From NCBI GenBank assembly GCA_002376235.1, contig DFNX01000002.1, positions 27,421-91,420 of the forward strand: 64,000 nucleotides of DNA, read 5' to 3'. Under the pieces are notes generated by a model. That model was not told where the DNA came from, did no database searches, and was given only the letters and a program-made list of their open reading frames with translations. Shown here piece after piece: positions 17,066 to 24,787 of the stretch. The translations under genes and the position numbers were made by a program. How positions within the stretch are numbered: the stretch's first letter is position 1; each line of letters begins with the position of its first letter. This stretch comes from Neorhizobium sp. UBA3556. Lineage in GTDB: Bacteria; Pseudomonadota; Alphaproteobacteria; Rhizobiales; Rhizobiaceae.

Positions 17066-18304
17066 TCACCCCGTTTTCCGATCGCTGTTCGCATTTGCAC
17101 GCATCAGCGACATCAGCATCGGTCCCAGTCCGAACTCCCCTCCCCTCGCCCGGCGCGTGAGATCGCGGAGATATCCACCTGCCGAATTGATATGCCCTGC
17201 CCTCTCCAAGATTGCAGCCATGGCAACCGCCGCGTTCTCCGGCCCCATCACCTCGCAAGCCTCCTGGTAAGCCGACGGGCTAACACCAAGCATTGATCGT
17301 ACCACCACCGCGGCGCCCATCAGCTCGCGCCAATGGGAGATCGTGCCGCCGGGCCCGTAGTCCGAAATCTGCGGGCAGGCTTTCAGGACCATCGACAGCG
17401 GGAACGCCTTCATCTGTTCCGGCTTTGCCAATGGCTGAGCAACCGCTTTGGCTGCTACTTCCAGCTCGACGGCTCCGCCCTGCTCTTTTCCAGAGCTAGG
17501 TTCAAGTTCATAGATGGATTCGGGTTTTGAATTCTGTATGTGACAGCCATTTTGAACAGCATTGCTGTCCATATTCTGAGAATCTAACTGATTTTCCAGA
17601 AGGTTGAGGATTTCGGTGCGCAAAAGCTGCATCTCATCGAGGATTGCCTCCACCTGGCGACGGTCAGGATTGCGGGGAAGTCGGCTGACAATGCCGACAT
17701 ACATGTCTTCGATGGCTTCCCAGTCGCCGTCAGCCCCCTCCTCCATCGCGGCGGAAATTAGCTTGCGTACATCACGCCGGCAGATAGTCAGCGCCTCTTT
17801 GGCTCGTCTGAACTGCAGGCGCTCGGCAGCGACTTCCTGTGCCAGGCCTGCAAGTTCCGCAGCGCGAGCCAAAAGTGGAGAAAGATCGAATCCAAAGGCC
17901 TGCTCGATATCGCCACCCTTGTCCCGGTGAGCGTAGCGCTTGCCGTTCGGACTATCCTTGCGCTGGATGAGCCCGGCTTCGACCAAGGCAGCCAAATGCC
18001 GCCGCAAGGTCGTTCCGGTAATGCCGTGCGCTCTGACAGACAGCTGGGCATTGGATGGAAAGACCACCAATCCACTATCGCAGTTGAGCTCGCTCTCTGG
18101 ATAAAACGTCAGCAATGCGTCCAGCACAGTCAGCGCCCTGTCCTGGAGGCCAAGGCGTTCACGGACCTCACAGGCGTCGCGAAACACTTTCCATTTTTCG
18201 ACTGGGCGGTTTGGTTTCGTCTCGGACGTCTGAAGCTGTCTCTTCACGAGAGCAAGCAACGCCGGCCGCCGCCCAAAAGGCGTCGTCACATTTCCACTTT
18301 GCAT
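17066..18304 (-). CDS. repC: RepC replication initiator
   Basis: Initiator of the repABC replicon, about 412 aa. The classical N-terminus MQSGNVTTPFGRR starts at 18304, with GAAGG upstream; an ATG at 18319 has no ribosome site. The N-terminal winged-helix region (GITGTTLRRHLAALVEAGLI) and C-terminal domain (SPSAYQEACEVMGPENAAVAMAAILER) match the family. The origin of such plasmids lies inside repC, so vegetative oriV is probably within this gene. Expression is set by the antisense RNA in the repB-repC gap. Confidence 0.95.
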   Translation of the reverse strand: MQSGNVTTPFGRRPALLALVKRQLQTSETKPNRPVEKWKVFRDACEVRERLGLQDRALTVLDALLTFYPESELNCDSGLVVFPSNAQLSVRAHGITGTTLRRHLAALVEAGLIQRKDSPNGKRYAHRDKGGDIEQAFGFDLSPLLARAAELAGLAQEVAAERLQFRRAKEALTICRRDVRKLISAAMEEGADGDWEAIEDMYVGIVSRLPRNPDRRQVEAILDEMQLLRTEILNLLENQLDSQNMDSNAVQNGCHIQNSKPESIYELEPSSGKEQGGAVELEVAAKAVAQPLAKPEQMKAFPLSMVLKACPQISDYGPGGTISHWRELMGAAVVVRSMLGVSPSAYQEACEVMGPENAAVAMAAILERAGHINSAGGYLRDLTRRARGGEFGLGPMLMSLMRANANSDRKTG

Positions 18305-18397
18305 TATCTCAGCCTTCAATAAGGCAAAAGAAGACTGCTCACCAAATTGGCGCCCTAGACTCTTGACTGGGATTCGGGGAAATGCGATTCTCTAGTT

Positions 18398-18454
18398 GCT
18401 ACACGATGAGAAGGGCTTCCACGACGGCGACGTTTTGGGGGCCTTTTTCTTTTG
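18398..18454 (+). ncRNA. Counter-transcribed RNA controlling repC (incA-type)
   Basis: Opposite to the repC leader there is a -35-like TTGACT at 18363-18368, a 17-base spacer and a weak -10 GATTCT at 18386-18391. About 20 bases after the expected start is a 10-bp hairpin with G-U pairs (18411-18420 with 18438-18447), followed by T5-C-T4. The implied transcript is about 57 nt, close to the ~59-nt antisense RNAs of repABC plasmids. Transcript ends are inferred. Confidence 0.75.
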
Positions 18455-18479
18455 CGGGTCTGGTCTCCTGGTTTCACAA

Positions 18480-18501
18480 GTGATTGTCAGCTGACAATCA
18501 C
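18480..18501. promoter_or_regulatory. parS: parS-like palindrome between repB and repC
   Basis: A perfect 22-bp palindrome, core ATTGTCAGCTGACAAT, abutting the repB stop codon. The same 16-bp core recurs upstream of repA. Size, symmetry and location fit RepB-binding parS centromeres of repABC plasmids. Confidence 0.82.
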
Positions 18502-18502
18502 G

Positions 18503-19501
18503 CTAATTGTCTGTTTGAGAAGAATTTTCTCGTTCGAACTGTTCGACGAGATCGCTCATCTTAGCGTCAAGGAACTCTGCGAACGCTCTTGATGTAACAG
18601 TGATTTTTGAGCCTTTTGACGTCCGCTCAACAGCTGCCAGAACAAGCCCCTTCCGAGTGCGAATCTGTCCTCGACCATTGTCTTTCGAAGCTTTCGGTGC
18701 CTGACCGCTTAGCCAGAGACGCGTAAATCTCTCGTTTGAATCAATTGATGTGAACTCGGCCTCGCCAATCGCTTCAGTGATCCTTCCGTAAGCTGCCTTG
18801 TCCTTCAAGAGATCGGCAAACGCCAACCAGCGAGGTCGCCCCACCTTTGCGGCTGGCCCTATCGCGAGGATTATTTGTTCTGGGATAGCGTCAGCAACTT
18901 GCAAAAGACGGGAAATTTCAGGTTTGTCCACTGACAGAACCTGGGAAATCCTGTCCCGGTCAAAACCATGCAGCTCGAGATGTTTCGCAAAGAGGGCACG
19001 CTCTATGAAGCTGAGATCGACGCGGGGACCGTTTTCTTGCCCTTGTGCGACGATCAGTTCATCGTCCGAAAGTTGGCGCACGATTGCCTTGATTGGGCGA
19101 TCCAGAATTACCGCCGCACGCAATCTTCGATGGCCATATGCCGCCTGATAGTGGTTTTCCTTTGTTGGATGCGGACGAACTAAGATGGGAACTTGCTGTC
19201 CGCTTTCCCTCATGGACGAAATGAGTTCTTGCAGGGCGGGATCATGGTCAGTCGGGATACGATCCCGAATGAACGAGGCTTCGATTTGAGCGGGACTTAG
19301 CTCGACAACTTTATCACCAGCTGCAAGCGCGGTGCGAAGCTCCTTCGCAGCGGCGGCCTCATCACCGAGTCGACCGAGTGAGAGGTTCATAGCTCGAACG
19401 GCCCCAGCTGGCTTGTGTGGAGGCTGCGCTTGAACGGGCGACTTGGTTGAATCGCTCGCAGACGAGCTCACCATGTTCTTCAGGATATCGCGGCCTTTCA
19501 T
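18503..19501 (-). CDS. repB: RepB partition protein
   Basis: ParB-family centromere-binding protein of about 332 aa. The start at 19501 gives an ATGA overlap with the repA stop; an ATG at 19513 is also possible. The ParB/Spo0J core is evident (IRDRIPTDHDPALQELI, PILVRPHP, YGHRRLRAA), followed by a helix-turn-helix (DRISQVLSVDKPEISRLL) and a C-terminal dimerisation region. It works with RepA on the parS palindromes at 18480 and 20854. Confidence 0.94.
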   Translation of the reverse strand: MKGRDILKNMVSSSASDSTKSPVQAQPPHKPAGAVRAMNLSLGRLGDEAAAAKELRTALAAGDKVVELSPAQIEASFIRDRIPTDHDPALQELISSMRESGQQVPILVRPHPTKENHYQAAYGHRRLRAAVILDRPIKAIVRQLSDDELIVAQGQENGPRVDLSFIERALFAKHLELHGFDRDRISQVLSVDKPEISRLLQVADAIPEQIILAIGPAAKVGRPRWLAFADLLKDKAAYGRITEAIGEAEFTSIDSNERFTRLWLSGQAPKASKDNGRGQIRTRKGLVLAAVERTSKGSKITVTSRAFAEFLDAKMSDLVEQFERENSSQTDN

Positions 19502-20715
19502 GCACGCCCCCATGAACTCTTCAGCAGGTTCTCAACTTCCAAATTGACTCCGTCCATCGCTTCCACGGCGCGATCATATGTCTGCCGATTCATTGACTCT
19601 CGCGCCGCTTCATAAATTGTCTGCTTCGACAGGCCCGCATCAGAGATCGCAGTTGATTTCACCATCATTGATGTAAGGACGCGTTCGCCAAACAAACTTC
19701 GCAAGAAGGCAACGATTTGCGCTTGGGGGCCGTCGTTCGGCTCGTACCGTGTGACGAGATATCGCATCCAATCGTATTCGAGATTGCCACCTGCTTCCTT
19801 GACCACGGAGAGAAGATCAGAGGTCATAGCCAAGAACTGGTTCATTGATGCCACGTCCAGCATCTGAGGGTGAACTGTTATCAACACCGCAGTTGCCGCG
19901 CACAGCGCTGACAGCGTCAAAAATCCCAGAGTTGGCGGGCAGTCTATGACAACGACGTCATAGCGATCGGAAAGATCGCTTAACGCCTTCCCTACCCTGA
20001 GAAAGAACATGTCGGTCTCCGAGCTGCTGCGCTCGGCAAGAGCCCTAGGGGTGTCGTGCTCAAATTCATGCAATTCGAGATTGCCCGGGATCAGATCAAG
20101 TCCAGGGAAATAAGTCTCCCGAACCACCTCCCCTACTGGACGGCGAAGCTCATCATATCGGATAGCTCCGAATAGCGTCTCGTTTTCGCCAACATCGAAT
20201 TCCGGCTGATATCCAAGCATGGCTGACATCGACGCCTGAGGATCAAGGTCGACAGCAAGCACACGATAGCCACGGAGCGCCAGATACTGAGCGAGATGCG
20301 TTGACGACGTCGTCTTACCAGATCCGCCCTTGAAGTTAGTAACTGCTATGACCTGCAGGTGGTCCCCTTCACGGCGTCCAGGAAGATACGCGGGTTTAGT
20401 CTTTCCCAGGATGTGTCGGATCGTGTTGATCTCCGACAGAGAAAAGGTTCGGCGACCACCCGCTGTCTTCTCGGACGTGACCGAGTCCTCCTGTGAAGCC
20501 AGGTGCCGGACATAGCTGTCGGTCACGCCAAGCAACTTTGCAGCTTCGGTACTACTGAAACGCCTCAACGCTTTTTGTTCGTCAGGTGAAAACAGACGCG
20601 CTGATAGTTCCTGCAGATTGCTGCTGAGTTTTGCAGAATCATCGGCAATAGTTTTATCAATCGAAACGCGTTCGATTTTTTCGATCCGGCTGATTTTCGC
20701 GGTCTTATTCGCCAT
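19498..20715 (-). CDS. repA: RepA partition ATPase and autorepressor
   Basis: ParA-type ATPase of 405 aa, first gene of repABC. An N-terminal MerR-like HTH (SSTEAAKLLGVTDSYVRHLA, residues about 55-75) binds the operon promoter; the deviant Walker A KGGSGKTTSS lies near residue 130 and Walker B VVVIDCPP near 250. It segregates the plasmid with RepB and represses repABC transcription. The promoter should lie in 20716-20850. Confidence 0.95.
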   Translation of the reverse strand: MANKTAKISRIEKIERVSIDKTIADDSAKLSSNLQELSARLFSPDEQKALRRFSSTEAAKLLGVTDSYVRHLASQEDSVTSEKTAGGRRTFSLSEINTIRHILGKTKPAYLPGRREGDHLQVIAVTNFKGGSGKTTSSTHLAQYLALRGYRVLAVDLDPQASMSAMLGYQPEFDVGENETLFGAIRYDELRRPVGEVVRETYFPGLDLIPGNLELHEFEHDTPRALAERSSSETDMFFLRVGKALSDLSDRYDVVVIDCPPTLGFLTLSALCAATAVLITVHPQMLDVASMNQFLAMTSDLLSVVKEAGGNLEYDWMRYLVTRYEPNDGPQAQIVAFLRSLFGERVLTSMMVKSTAISDAGLSKQTIYEAARESMNRQTYDRAVEAMDGVNLEVENLLKSSWGRA

Positions 20716-20853
20716 TCACGGTAAACCCGATAATTCGCTGCAATTTGCGCAAATGATCTCATGGCGCGTCTATCCGTCAAGCAGTTTTTGGTTAACGCAA
20801 ATTAACCTCTTAGACCAAGAGAAAGATATGATTGGATTCAATGGCTTGATCCA

Positions 20854-20869
20854 ATTGTCAGCTGACAAT
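20854..20869. promoter_or_regulatory. parS: parS-like palindrome upstream of repA
   Basis: Perfect 16-bp palindrome ATTGTCAGCTGACAAT, identical to the core of the site at 18480-18501. It lies 138 bases upstream of repA, so binding here could also affect repABC transcription. Confidence 0.8.
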
Positions 20870-20984
20870 CAGCAGACATTATAAAACGCGCTCTTGGATC
20901 TGATTGCCCCGACTAACTAGAATCAGTCTGCAGCGGCGAGTTAGGGCATCGAACTCGCCGCAATCACAGGAACGGAAGATGCGA

Positions 20985-21875
20985 CTAACTTCTCGGATGG
21001 CAATCCGTTGAATTCGCGAGATTCAGAGTTCGCAGATAGTCAGCGACTGCCTGAGCCTTTGCGGCGGCAGTGATGACTGCACTTGAATCCTGCTTGAGCA
21101 CCTTGAGCCAGTTTTCAACGTAAGTCGCGGTGTTGTCTCGCGGATCATGCTCGATGCCAAGATCGGCGCAGACGAACGCGGCTGAGATCTCGGCAACAAG
21201 CTCCTCCATGGCGTAGGCCTCACTGCCGAACCGCCCACTCAGGTCACGGCCCAAACGTGCCTTTGCACCACTCCAATGAGAAATTTCATGAAGAACCGTG
21301 CTGTAAAGGTGAACCTCGCTGAGGAACCGGCCTCGATCCGGCATCAGAATGTCATCGGAACCAGGGCGATAGCAAGCCTGCTTGCCGCCGTAAGTGATCT
21401 TTGCGCCAGTGCGGTCTATGAAGGATTCGACGTTTTCGAGAACTGGAACGGGATCCATTGGCACATCCTCGGCCGGGCTTTTGAAGCAGTCAGGCAGGTT
21501 TTCGATCTGCTCGACGTTGAAGACGGTGTAGCCCTTGAGATAGGGGACTGCGCGATCGTCCGCCTCCTGCTCCTTCGGCGTGAAGGTGCCGGACTTGACG
21601 ACGAGGGTTCCTTGGTCGCCCTTGCGGACCTGAGCGCCAAGCTCCTGAGCCTGCCGGTAAGTCATCCATGTGTTTTCGTCGTAGCCGGCGAGTTGCCCGG
21701 AGAGCCACAGCATGACCACGTTGATGCCGCGATAGGCTTCGCCGGAGGCACGCAGCGGCGTAGCCCACCTGCGGCTGTTTCCGCGCCATGGCCGGATCCA
21801 AGGCTTGGTGCCGGCCTCGAGCTGCTGAATGATGGTGTCGGTGATCCGCTGGTAGGTGTCCTTTACGCTCTGCAT
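20985..21875 (-). CDS. ardC: ArdC-like antirestriction / zincin protein
   Basis: Of 296 aa. The N-terminal ssDNA-binding domain (TDTIIQQLEAGTKPWIRPW, then YRGINVVMLWL) is joined to a C-terminal metallopeptidase-like domain with zinc motif HEISH at residues 196-200 and a distal EELVAEISAAF. ArdC proteins are carried into recipients or expressed there to protect incoming DNA from restriction. ATG at 21875 follows a strong AGGAGA site. A leader with a long inverted repeat lies at 21896-22012. It is the first accessory gene past the replicon in the predicted leading region. Confidence 0.88.
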   Translation of the reverse strand: MQSVKDTYQRITDTIIQQLEAGTKPWIRPWRGNSRRWATPLRASGEAYRGINVVMLWLSGQLAGYDENTWMTYRQAQELGAQVRKGDQGTLVVKSGTFTPKEQEADDRAVPYLKGYTVFNVEQIENLPDCFKSPAEDVPMDPVPVLENVESFIDRTGAKITYGGKQACYRPGSDDILMPDRGRFLSEVHLYSTVLHEISHWSGAKARLGRDLSGRFGSEAYAMEELVAEISAAFVCADLGIEHDPRDNTATYVENWLKVLKQDSSAVITAAAKAQAVADYLRTLNLANSTDCHPRS

Positions 21876-21895
21876 CGCCGTCTCCTGTTCGTTGG

Positions 21896-22012
21896 TTGAC
21901 GGCAAAGATCCGAAGATAGCGAAACGAGCCCATGCACCCGTAGGGCCGCAACGGAGTGTAGGACCGCGCAAGCGGTTGAATGGGTGAGGGGCTATCGTAG
22001 TTTGTCCGTCAA
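21896..22012 (-). promoter_or_regulatory. Nested inverted-repeat leader upstream of ardC
   Basis: TTGACGG (21896-21902) pairs with CCGTCAA (22006-22012), and GATAGC (21915-21920) with GCTATC (21991-21996), enclosing a GC-rich core with a further CCCAT/ATGGG pair. It starts about 20 bases from the ardC start. Candidate single-stranded-DNA promoter or structured 5' leader; see findings. Confidence 0.5.
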
Positions 22013-22096
22013 ACCATCCAACGGACAGGAGAGGGCGCTGAGCGTAGGCACCCCGGCCGACGATACGGGCCCTCACTGCAGCGACAGGGCCGCAGA

Positions 22097-23173
22097 TCAG
22101 CGCTCTCGGTCGTCTTGGTCGCGGTTTCGCTGGCGATCGGCAAGCTGCTGCGCTTCGATAGCCTTAAGCTCGGCATTGATGTGCTGCGACTGAGGCTCTT
22201 GGGCCTTTTGCTGACCTGGCTGCGAATGGGCATCTTGGACCTGTTCCGGCCGACCCAAAGTCTTGAAATCAGATCGAGCGGTGAACTTAACTTCCTCGTC
22301 GTCAGGAGGCATCCGCTCGGGGAGATCAGCACGATCTACGGCCACAATCCCCTTTTCGGTCACGAGGCTCGCTACTCGATTGTCATGGCCGAGAACCTGG
22401 CCTTCGATCACTTCGCCCTGGCGGGCCGTGCGGATATTGTGCTCGAACGGTTTCTCGCCAGCCTGCTCAAGATCGGACATGGCACTGCGGATCGCCTCGC
22501 GGCGGTTAGGATCCATTGCATCCTGGATGAGGTGCTTCATCGCCGGACTGGACGGATCATTCGTGGTCTCAATGGATGCCTCGATCATGCGAGGTTTGGT
22601 GATGACGGTCAGATCGATGTCATGCCCATAGGTGCGGCCCAATAAGACCACCAGAGCTTCGTTTGCCCTTCCATTGCCTTCGCGAAAGGCATGAACATAG
22701 TTCAACTCAGATAGGACGTGAGCGGCCTTCTCGGCGAATTGCTCGGGTGTGGCGACTCGCAAGCCCTGAACGTCTCTAGCAGGCCTGAGCGCCTCGTTGA
22801 GACCCATCTCGATGCGCGAGCCGGGGAGGAAAGTCGTATCGCCCTTCGAAAGCCCGCCTACTGGCTCTACCCGATGCCCATCGACGACAGGACTTTCATT
22901 GCGTGTGTGTCCTGCCCATTCATAGATATCTTGAAAGATGTAGCCGTGCAGAGCCTTCAGATGCGCTGCGTCGTGATTACCGGTAGGGCCTTTTCCCTCG
23001 GCCAGCTCCGTAATCCTTGAGTCCGTAATCGCGTACTCGGCTTCGCGCAGTTCTGAATAGCTCCTGATATTGAGCTTGTTCTTCAGAACATCCTTGTAAT
23101 CCTCATCCTCTGACGTGTTGGGATAGGTGTAGGAGCCTTTGGCTTCATCATCGCGGGCCAAGCGAAACCTCAT
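22097..23173 (-). CDS. Fic-domain toxin, VbhT-like, with secretion-signal-like tail
   Basis: A 358-aa Fic protein. Fic enzymes usually AMPylate target proteins (DNA gyrase and topoisomerase IV for VbhT). The Fic core covers about residues 15-215, with active-site HAFREGNGRANE at 161-172: catalytic His and the GNGR anion hole are intact, but the usual last Arg is Glu. An OB-like segment (about 245-285) follows, then a Gln-rich linker and the basic tail RQRNRDQDDRER, nearly the same as the relaxase tail. No BID domain is visible and there is no room for one. A small antitoxin gene lies 53 bases upstream. It could act on recipients after transfer. Confidence 0.87.
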   Translation of the reverse strand: MRFRLARDDEAKGSYTYPNTSEDEDYKDVLKNKLNIRSYSELREAEYAITDSRITELAEGKGPTGNHDAAHLKALHGYIFQDIYEWAGHTRNESPVVDGHRVEPVGGLSKGDTTFLPGSRIEMGLNEALRPARDVQGLRVATPEQFAEKAAHVLSELNYVHAFREGNGRANEALVVLLGRTYGHDIDLTVITKPRMIEASIETTNDPSSPAMKHLIQDAMDPNRREAIRSAMSDLEQAGEKPFEHNIRTARQGEVIEGQVLGHDNRVASLVTEKGIVAVDRADLPERMPPDDEEVKFTARSDFKTLGRPEQVQDAHSQPGQQKAQEPQSQHINAELKAIEAQQLADRQRNRDQDDRER

Positions 23174-23204
23174 GCAAAAAGGCCGCCTGAGTTCACAGGC
23201 GGCC
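23174..23204 (-). terminator. Terminator-like hairpin between antitoxin and Fic toxin
   Basis: Read on the minus strand, a perfect 9-bp stem GGCCGCCTG/CAGGCGGCC (plus-strand 23181-23189 and 23196-23204) with a six-base loop is followed by TTTTTGC and then directly the fic ATG. This is a textbook intrinsic terminator ending at the toxin start codon, with no clear ribosome site left for fic. It should make antitoxin expression exceed toxin expression. Confidence 0.75.
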
Positions 23205-23226
23205 GCTACAAATGTCTAGGTGATGA

Positions 23227-23433
23227 TCAAGGCCGCTTGAATCGGGCCAGCATCTCTTGGCGCATTTCCTCGGAAGTGATGTCCCCCGCGACGTAGCGGG
23301 CCTTCGCTTCTTCCAAGACCGGGTCACCGGTGTAACCCTGCCGCATATTCGCAGCGCGTGCCTGATCTGAAGCCTTCTTCCGTGCTGCAACAGCTTCCGG
23401 AGAGCGATCGGGGCGAGGGGCATGAACGTTCAT
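23227..23433 (-). CDS. VbhA-like antitoxin of the Fic toxin
   Basis: A 68-aa protein with a GGAGG ribosome site eight bases upstream. The segment GDPVLEEAKARYVAGDI followed by EEMRQEMLARFKRP matches the VbhA-type antitoxin pattern, and the gene sits directly upstream of fic. Such antitoxins insert a helix with an (S/T)xxxE(G/N) motif into the Fic active site. The corresponding position here reads A28-N-M-R-Q32-G33, so the key Ser and Glu appear replaced by Ala and Gln, if my manual alignment is right. Confidence 0.78.
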   Translation of the reverse strand: MNVHAPRPDRSPEAVAARKKASDQARAANMRQGYTGDPVLEEAKARYVAGDITSEEMRQEMLARFKRP

Positions 23434-23468
23434 TGGCAGAGCCTCCAGTTACTGTTCCACTTAGCACA

Positions 23469-23512
23469 AAAAGAGCCGAATATCCAGCGAACGCGGGGTA
23501 AGCGGCTCTTTT
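23469..23512 (-). terminator. Terminator(s) downstream of DUF736 gene
   Basis: Perfect 10-bp stem AAAAGAGCCG/CGGCTCTTTT (23469-23478, 23503-23512), with T-rich flanks on both strands. A second GC-rich hairpin (GGGAGCCCGATC/GATCGGGCCTCCC region, 23519-23546) directly follows the DUF736 stop. Together they separate that gene from the antitoxin-fic operon. Confidence 0.7.
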
Positions 23513-23552
23513 ATGGTGGGAGCCCGATCAGAGATCGGGCCTCCCAGAGCGA

Positions 23553-23885
23553 TCAATCGCGGGGTTCCCATTCGATGATGGCCTGCAGTGCCAAGTCATC
23601 TTGACCGGGGTAGCGGCCCAAGTTGGCGTTGAAGCCGAGGCGCTTGATGGAGAGGGTGTAGTACGGCTTCCCTTCTCCGCTGGTCTTCTTCCAGATGCCG
23701 CCAACTTCGATGTCGTGACCGCGAGGTGACTTGGCATAGACGCGATGCGTCGGAGCCTTTTCGTTGGTGGAGTCGAAAGGTGTAACCTTGATGTCCAGGT
23801 CCCGGTCGATGGTGGAGATGAGGCCGGTTCCTTTGGCGTTGTCGATGTCGTCTTTTTCGAACTGGATGAAGTTGGTCATGCTCAT
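23553..23885 (-). CDS. DUF736 family protein
   Basis: About 110 aa, starting MSMTNFIQFEK after a GAGGAG site. DUF736 proteins are small, soluble, beta-rich proteins common on conjugative plasmids and integrative elements of Proteobacteria; no biochemical role is established that I know of. Recognised by the SAKAPTHRVYA-like block (here EKAPTHRVYAKSPRG), IEVGGIWKKTSGEGKPYYTLS and the end region YPGQDDLALQAIIEWEP. Its leader holds a large nested inverted repeat (23928-24065). Confidence 0.85.
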   Translation of the reverse strand: MSMTNFIQFEKDDIDNAKGTGLISTIDRDLDIKVTPFDSTNEKAPTHRVYAKSPRGHDIEVGGIWKKTSGEGKPYYTLSIKRLGFNANLGRYPGQDDLALQAIIEWEPRD

Positions 23886-23927
23886 GTTAATCACTCCTCT
23901 ATGGTGGTTGCGATGATCGTTCATAAG

Positions 23928-24065
23928 GCACGGCGAAAAGCGGTGCGCACCGCAGGCCGGAGCGCAGCGAAGGAGGCTGGACGGGGACAAATTTTGTTTC
24001 GCGAGGAAGCCGAAGGCGGGGAAAATTTGGAGGCGAACGGCTTTGCGCCAACCGCGTCGCCGTGC
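23928..24065 (-). promoter_or_regulatory. Nested inverted-repeat leader upstream of DUF736 gene
   Basis: Outer pair GCACGGCG (23928-23935)/CGCCGTGC (24058-24065) and inner pair CAAATTTT (23988-23995)/AAAATTTG (24022-24029), both perfect, around a GC-rich core. It begins 43 bases upstream of the DUF736 start. Candidate ssDNA promoter or structured leader. The rest of 24066-24280 shows no gene. Confidence 0.55.
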
Positions 24066-24280
24066 GAACGGGCATCAAGAGCAACCACTTTGGAGGTGTG
24101 GGGCCTGAGCGCTTGCAGCAATACGTCACCTCGACAAATGGGACATCGGCACAGGTCAAGGGCGGGATTGTGCTGAATGCAGCCGAACCAGCAGCCTGAA
24201 ACAAGAGGCTGGGGTAACCAAGAGTTCCACCAAAACATGAGATCTCGCCATCTGTTGCCCATATCAGCGCCGCCAGTCGT

Positions 24281-24787
24281 TCAGTTGTCGGAATGGCTGC
24301 GGCGATAGGAGGAGGGTGATTCAACCTGAGCACCCCACAAGCCTTGGCCTCGCTGTCGGGCTCTTGCCTCGGCGCGGCGATACTGGTCCAGGTCGATCGG
24401 GTGAGATCTTGGCAGATAACGCAACAGGAGGCTGGCTTGGCCCGCCTTCACCATTTCAAGGCCAATATCCGAGTTGTCGATGAAGCACTGGCCGACAAGG
24501 CGTTTGTACTGGTCTCGATCGACTTCAACGCAGCGGACATGCTTGCCATCGATCATGCGGGCGAGGAAGCGACGTGCCTCAATCCCGCAATTCCATATCA
24601 TACCGTTTTTGGAGCCAGTCTGATCCCGCTCACAGGCGTCAATGGCCGCGATACGGATCCTCTGTTGGCGAATGCTGAAGGTGTCACCGTCGATCACTCG
24701 CGCCCGGCCTGAATAGTCGGCCGCTGCAGAAGACGCGGTGAACAAAAGCGCGGCCAGCGCGGCTCCAACCAAGCGATTTCCTATCAC
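24281..24787 (-). CDS. Secreted thermonuclease-family protein (SNase-like)
   Basis: A 168-aa exported nuclease with a signal peptide (MIGNRLVGAALAALLFTASSAAA) and an SNase/OB-fold domain: VIDGDTFSI, RIRIAAIDACER, EARRFLARM and the C-terminal ARARQRGQGLWG block. The start overlaps the orphan repC stop (ATGA), so the two are co-transcribed. Staphylococcal-nuclease-like proteins are frequent on rhizobial plasmids; whether this one degrades extracellular DNA or helps transfer is unknown. Confidence 0.87.
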   Translation of the reverse strand: MIGNRLVGAALAALLFTASSAAADYSGRARVIDGDTFSIRQQRIRIAAIDACERDQTGSKNGMIWNCGIEARRFLARMIDGKHVRCVEVDRDQYKRLVGQCFIDNSDIGLEMVKAGQASLLLRYLPRSHPIDLDQYRRAEARARQRGQGLWGAQVESPSSYRRSHSDN

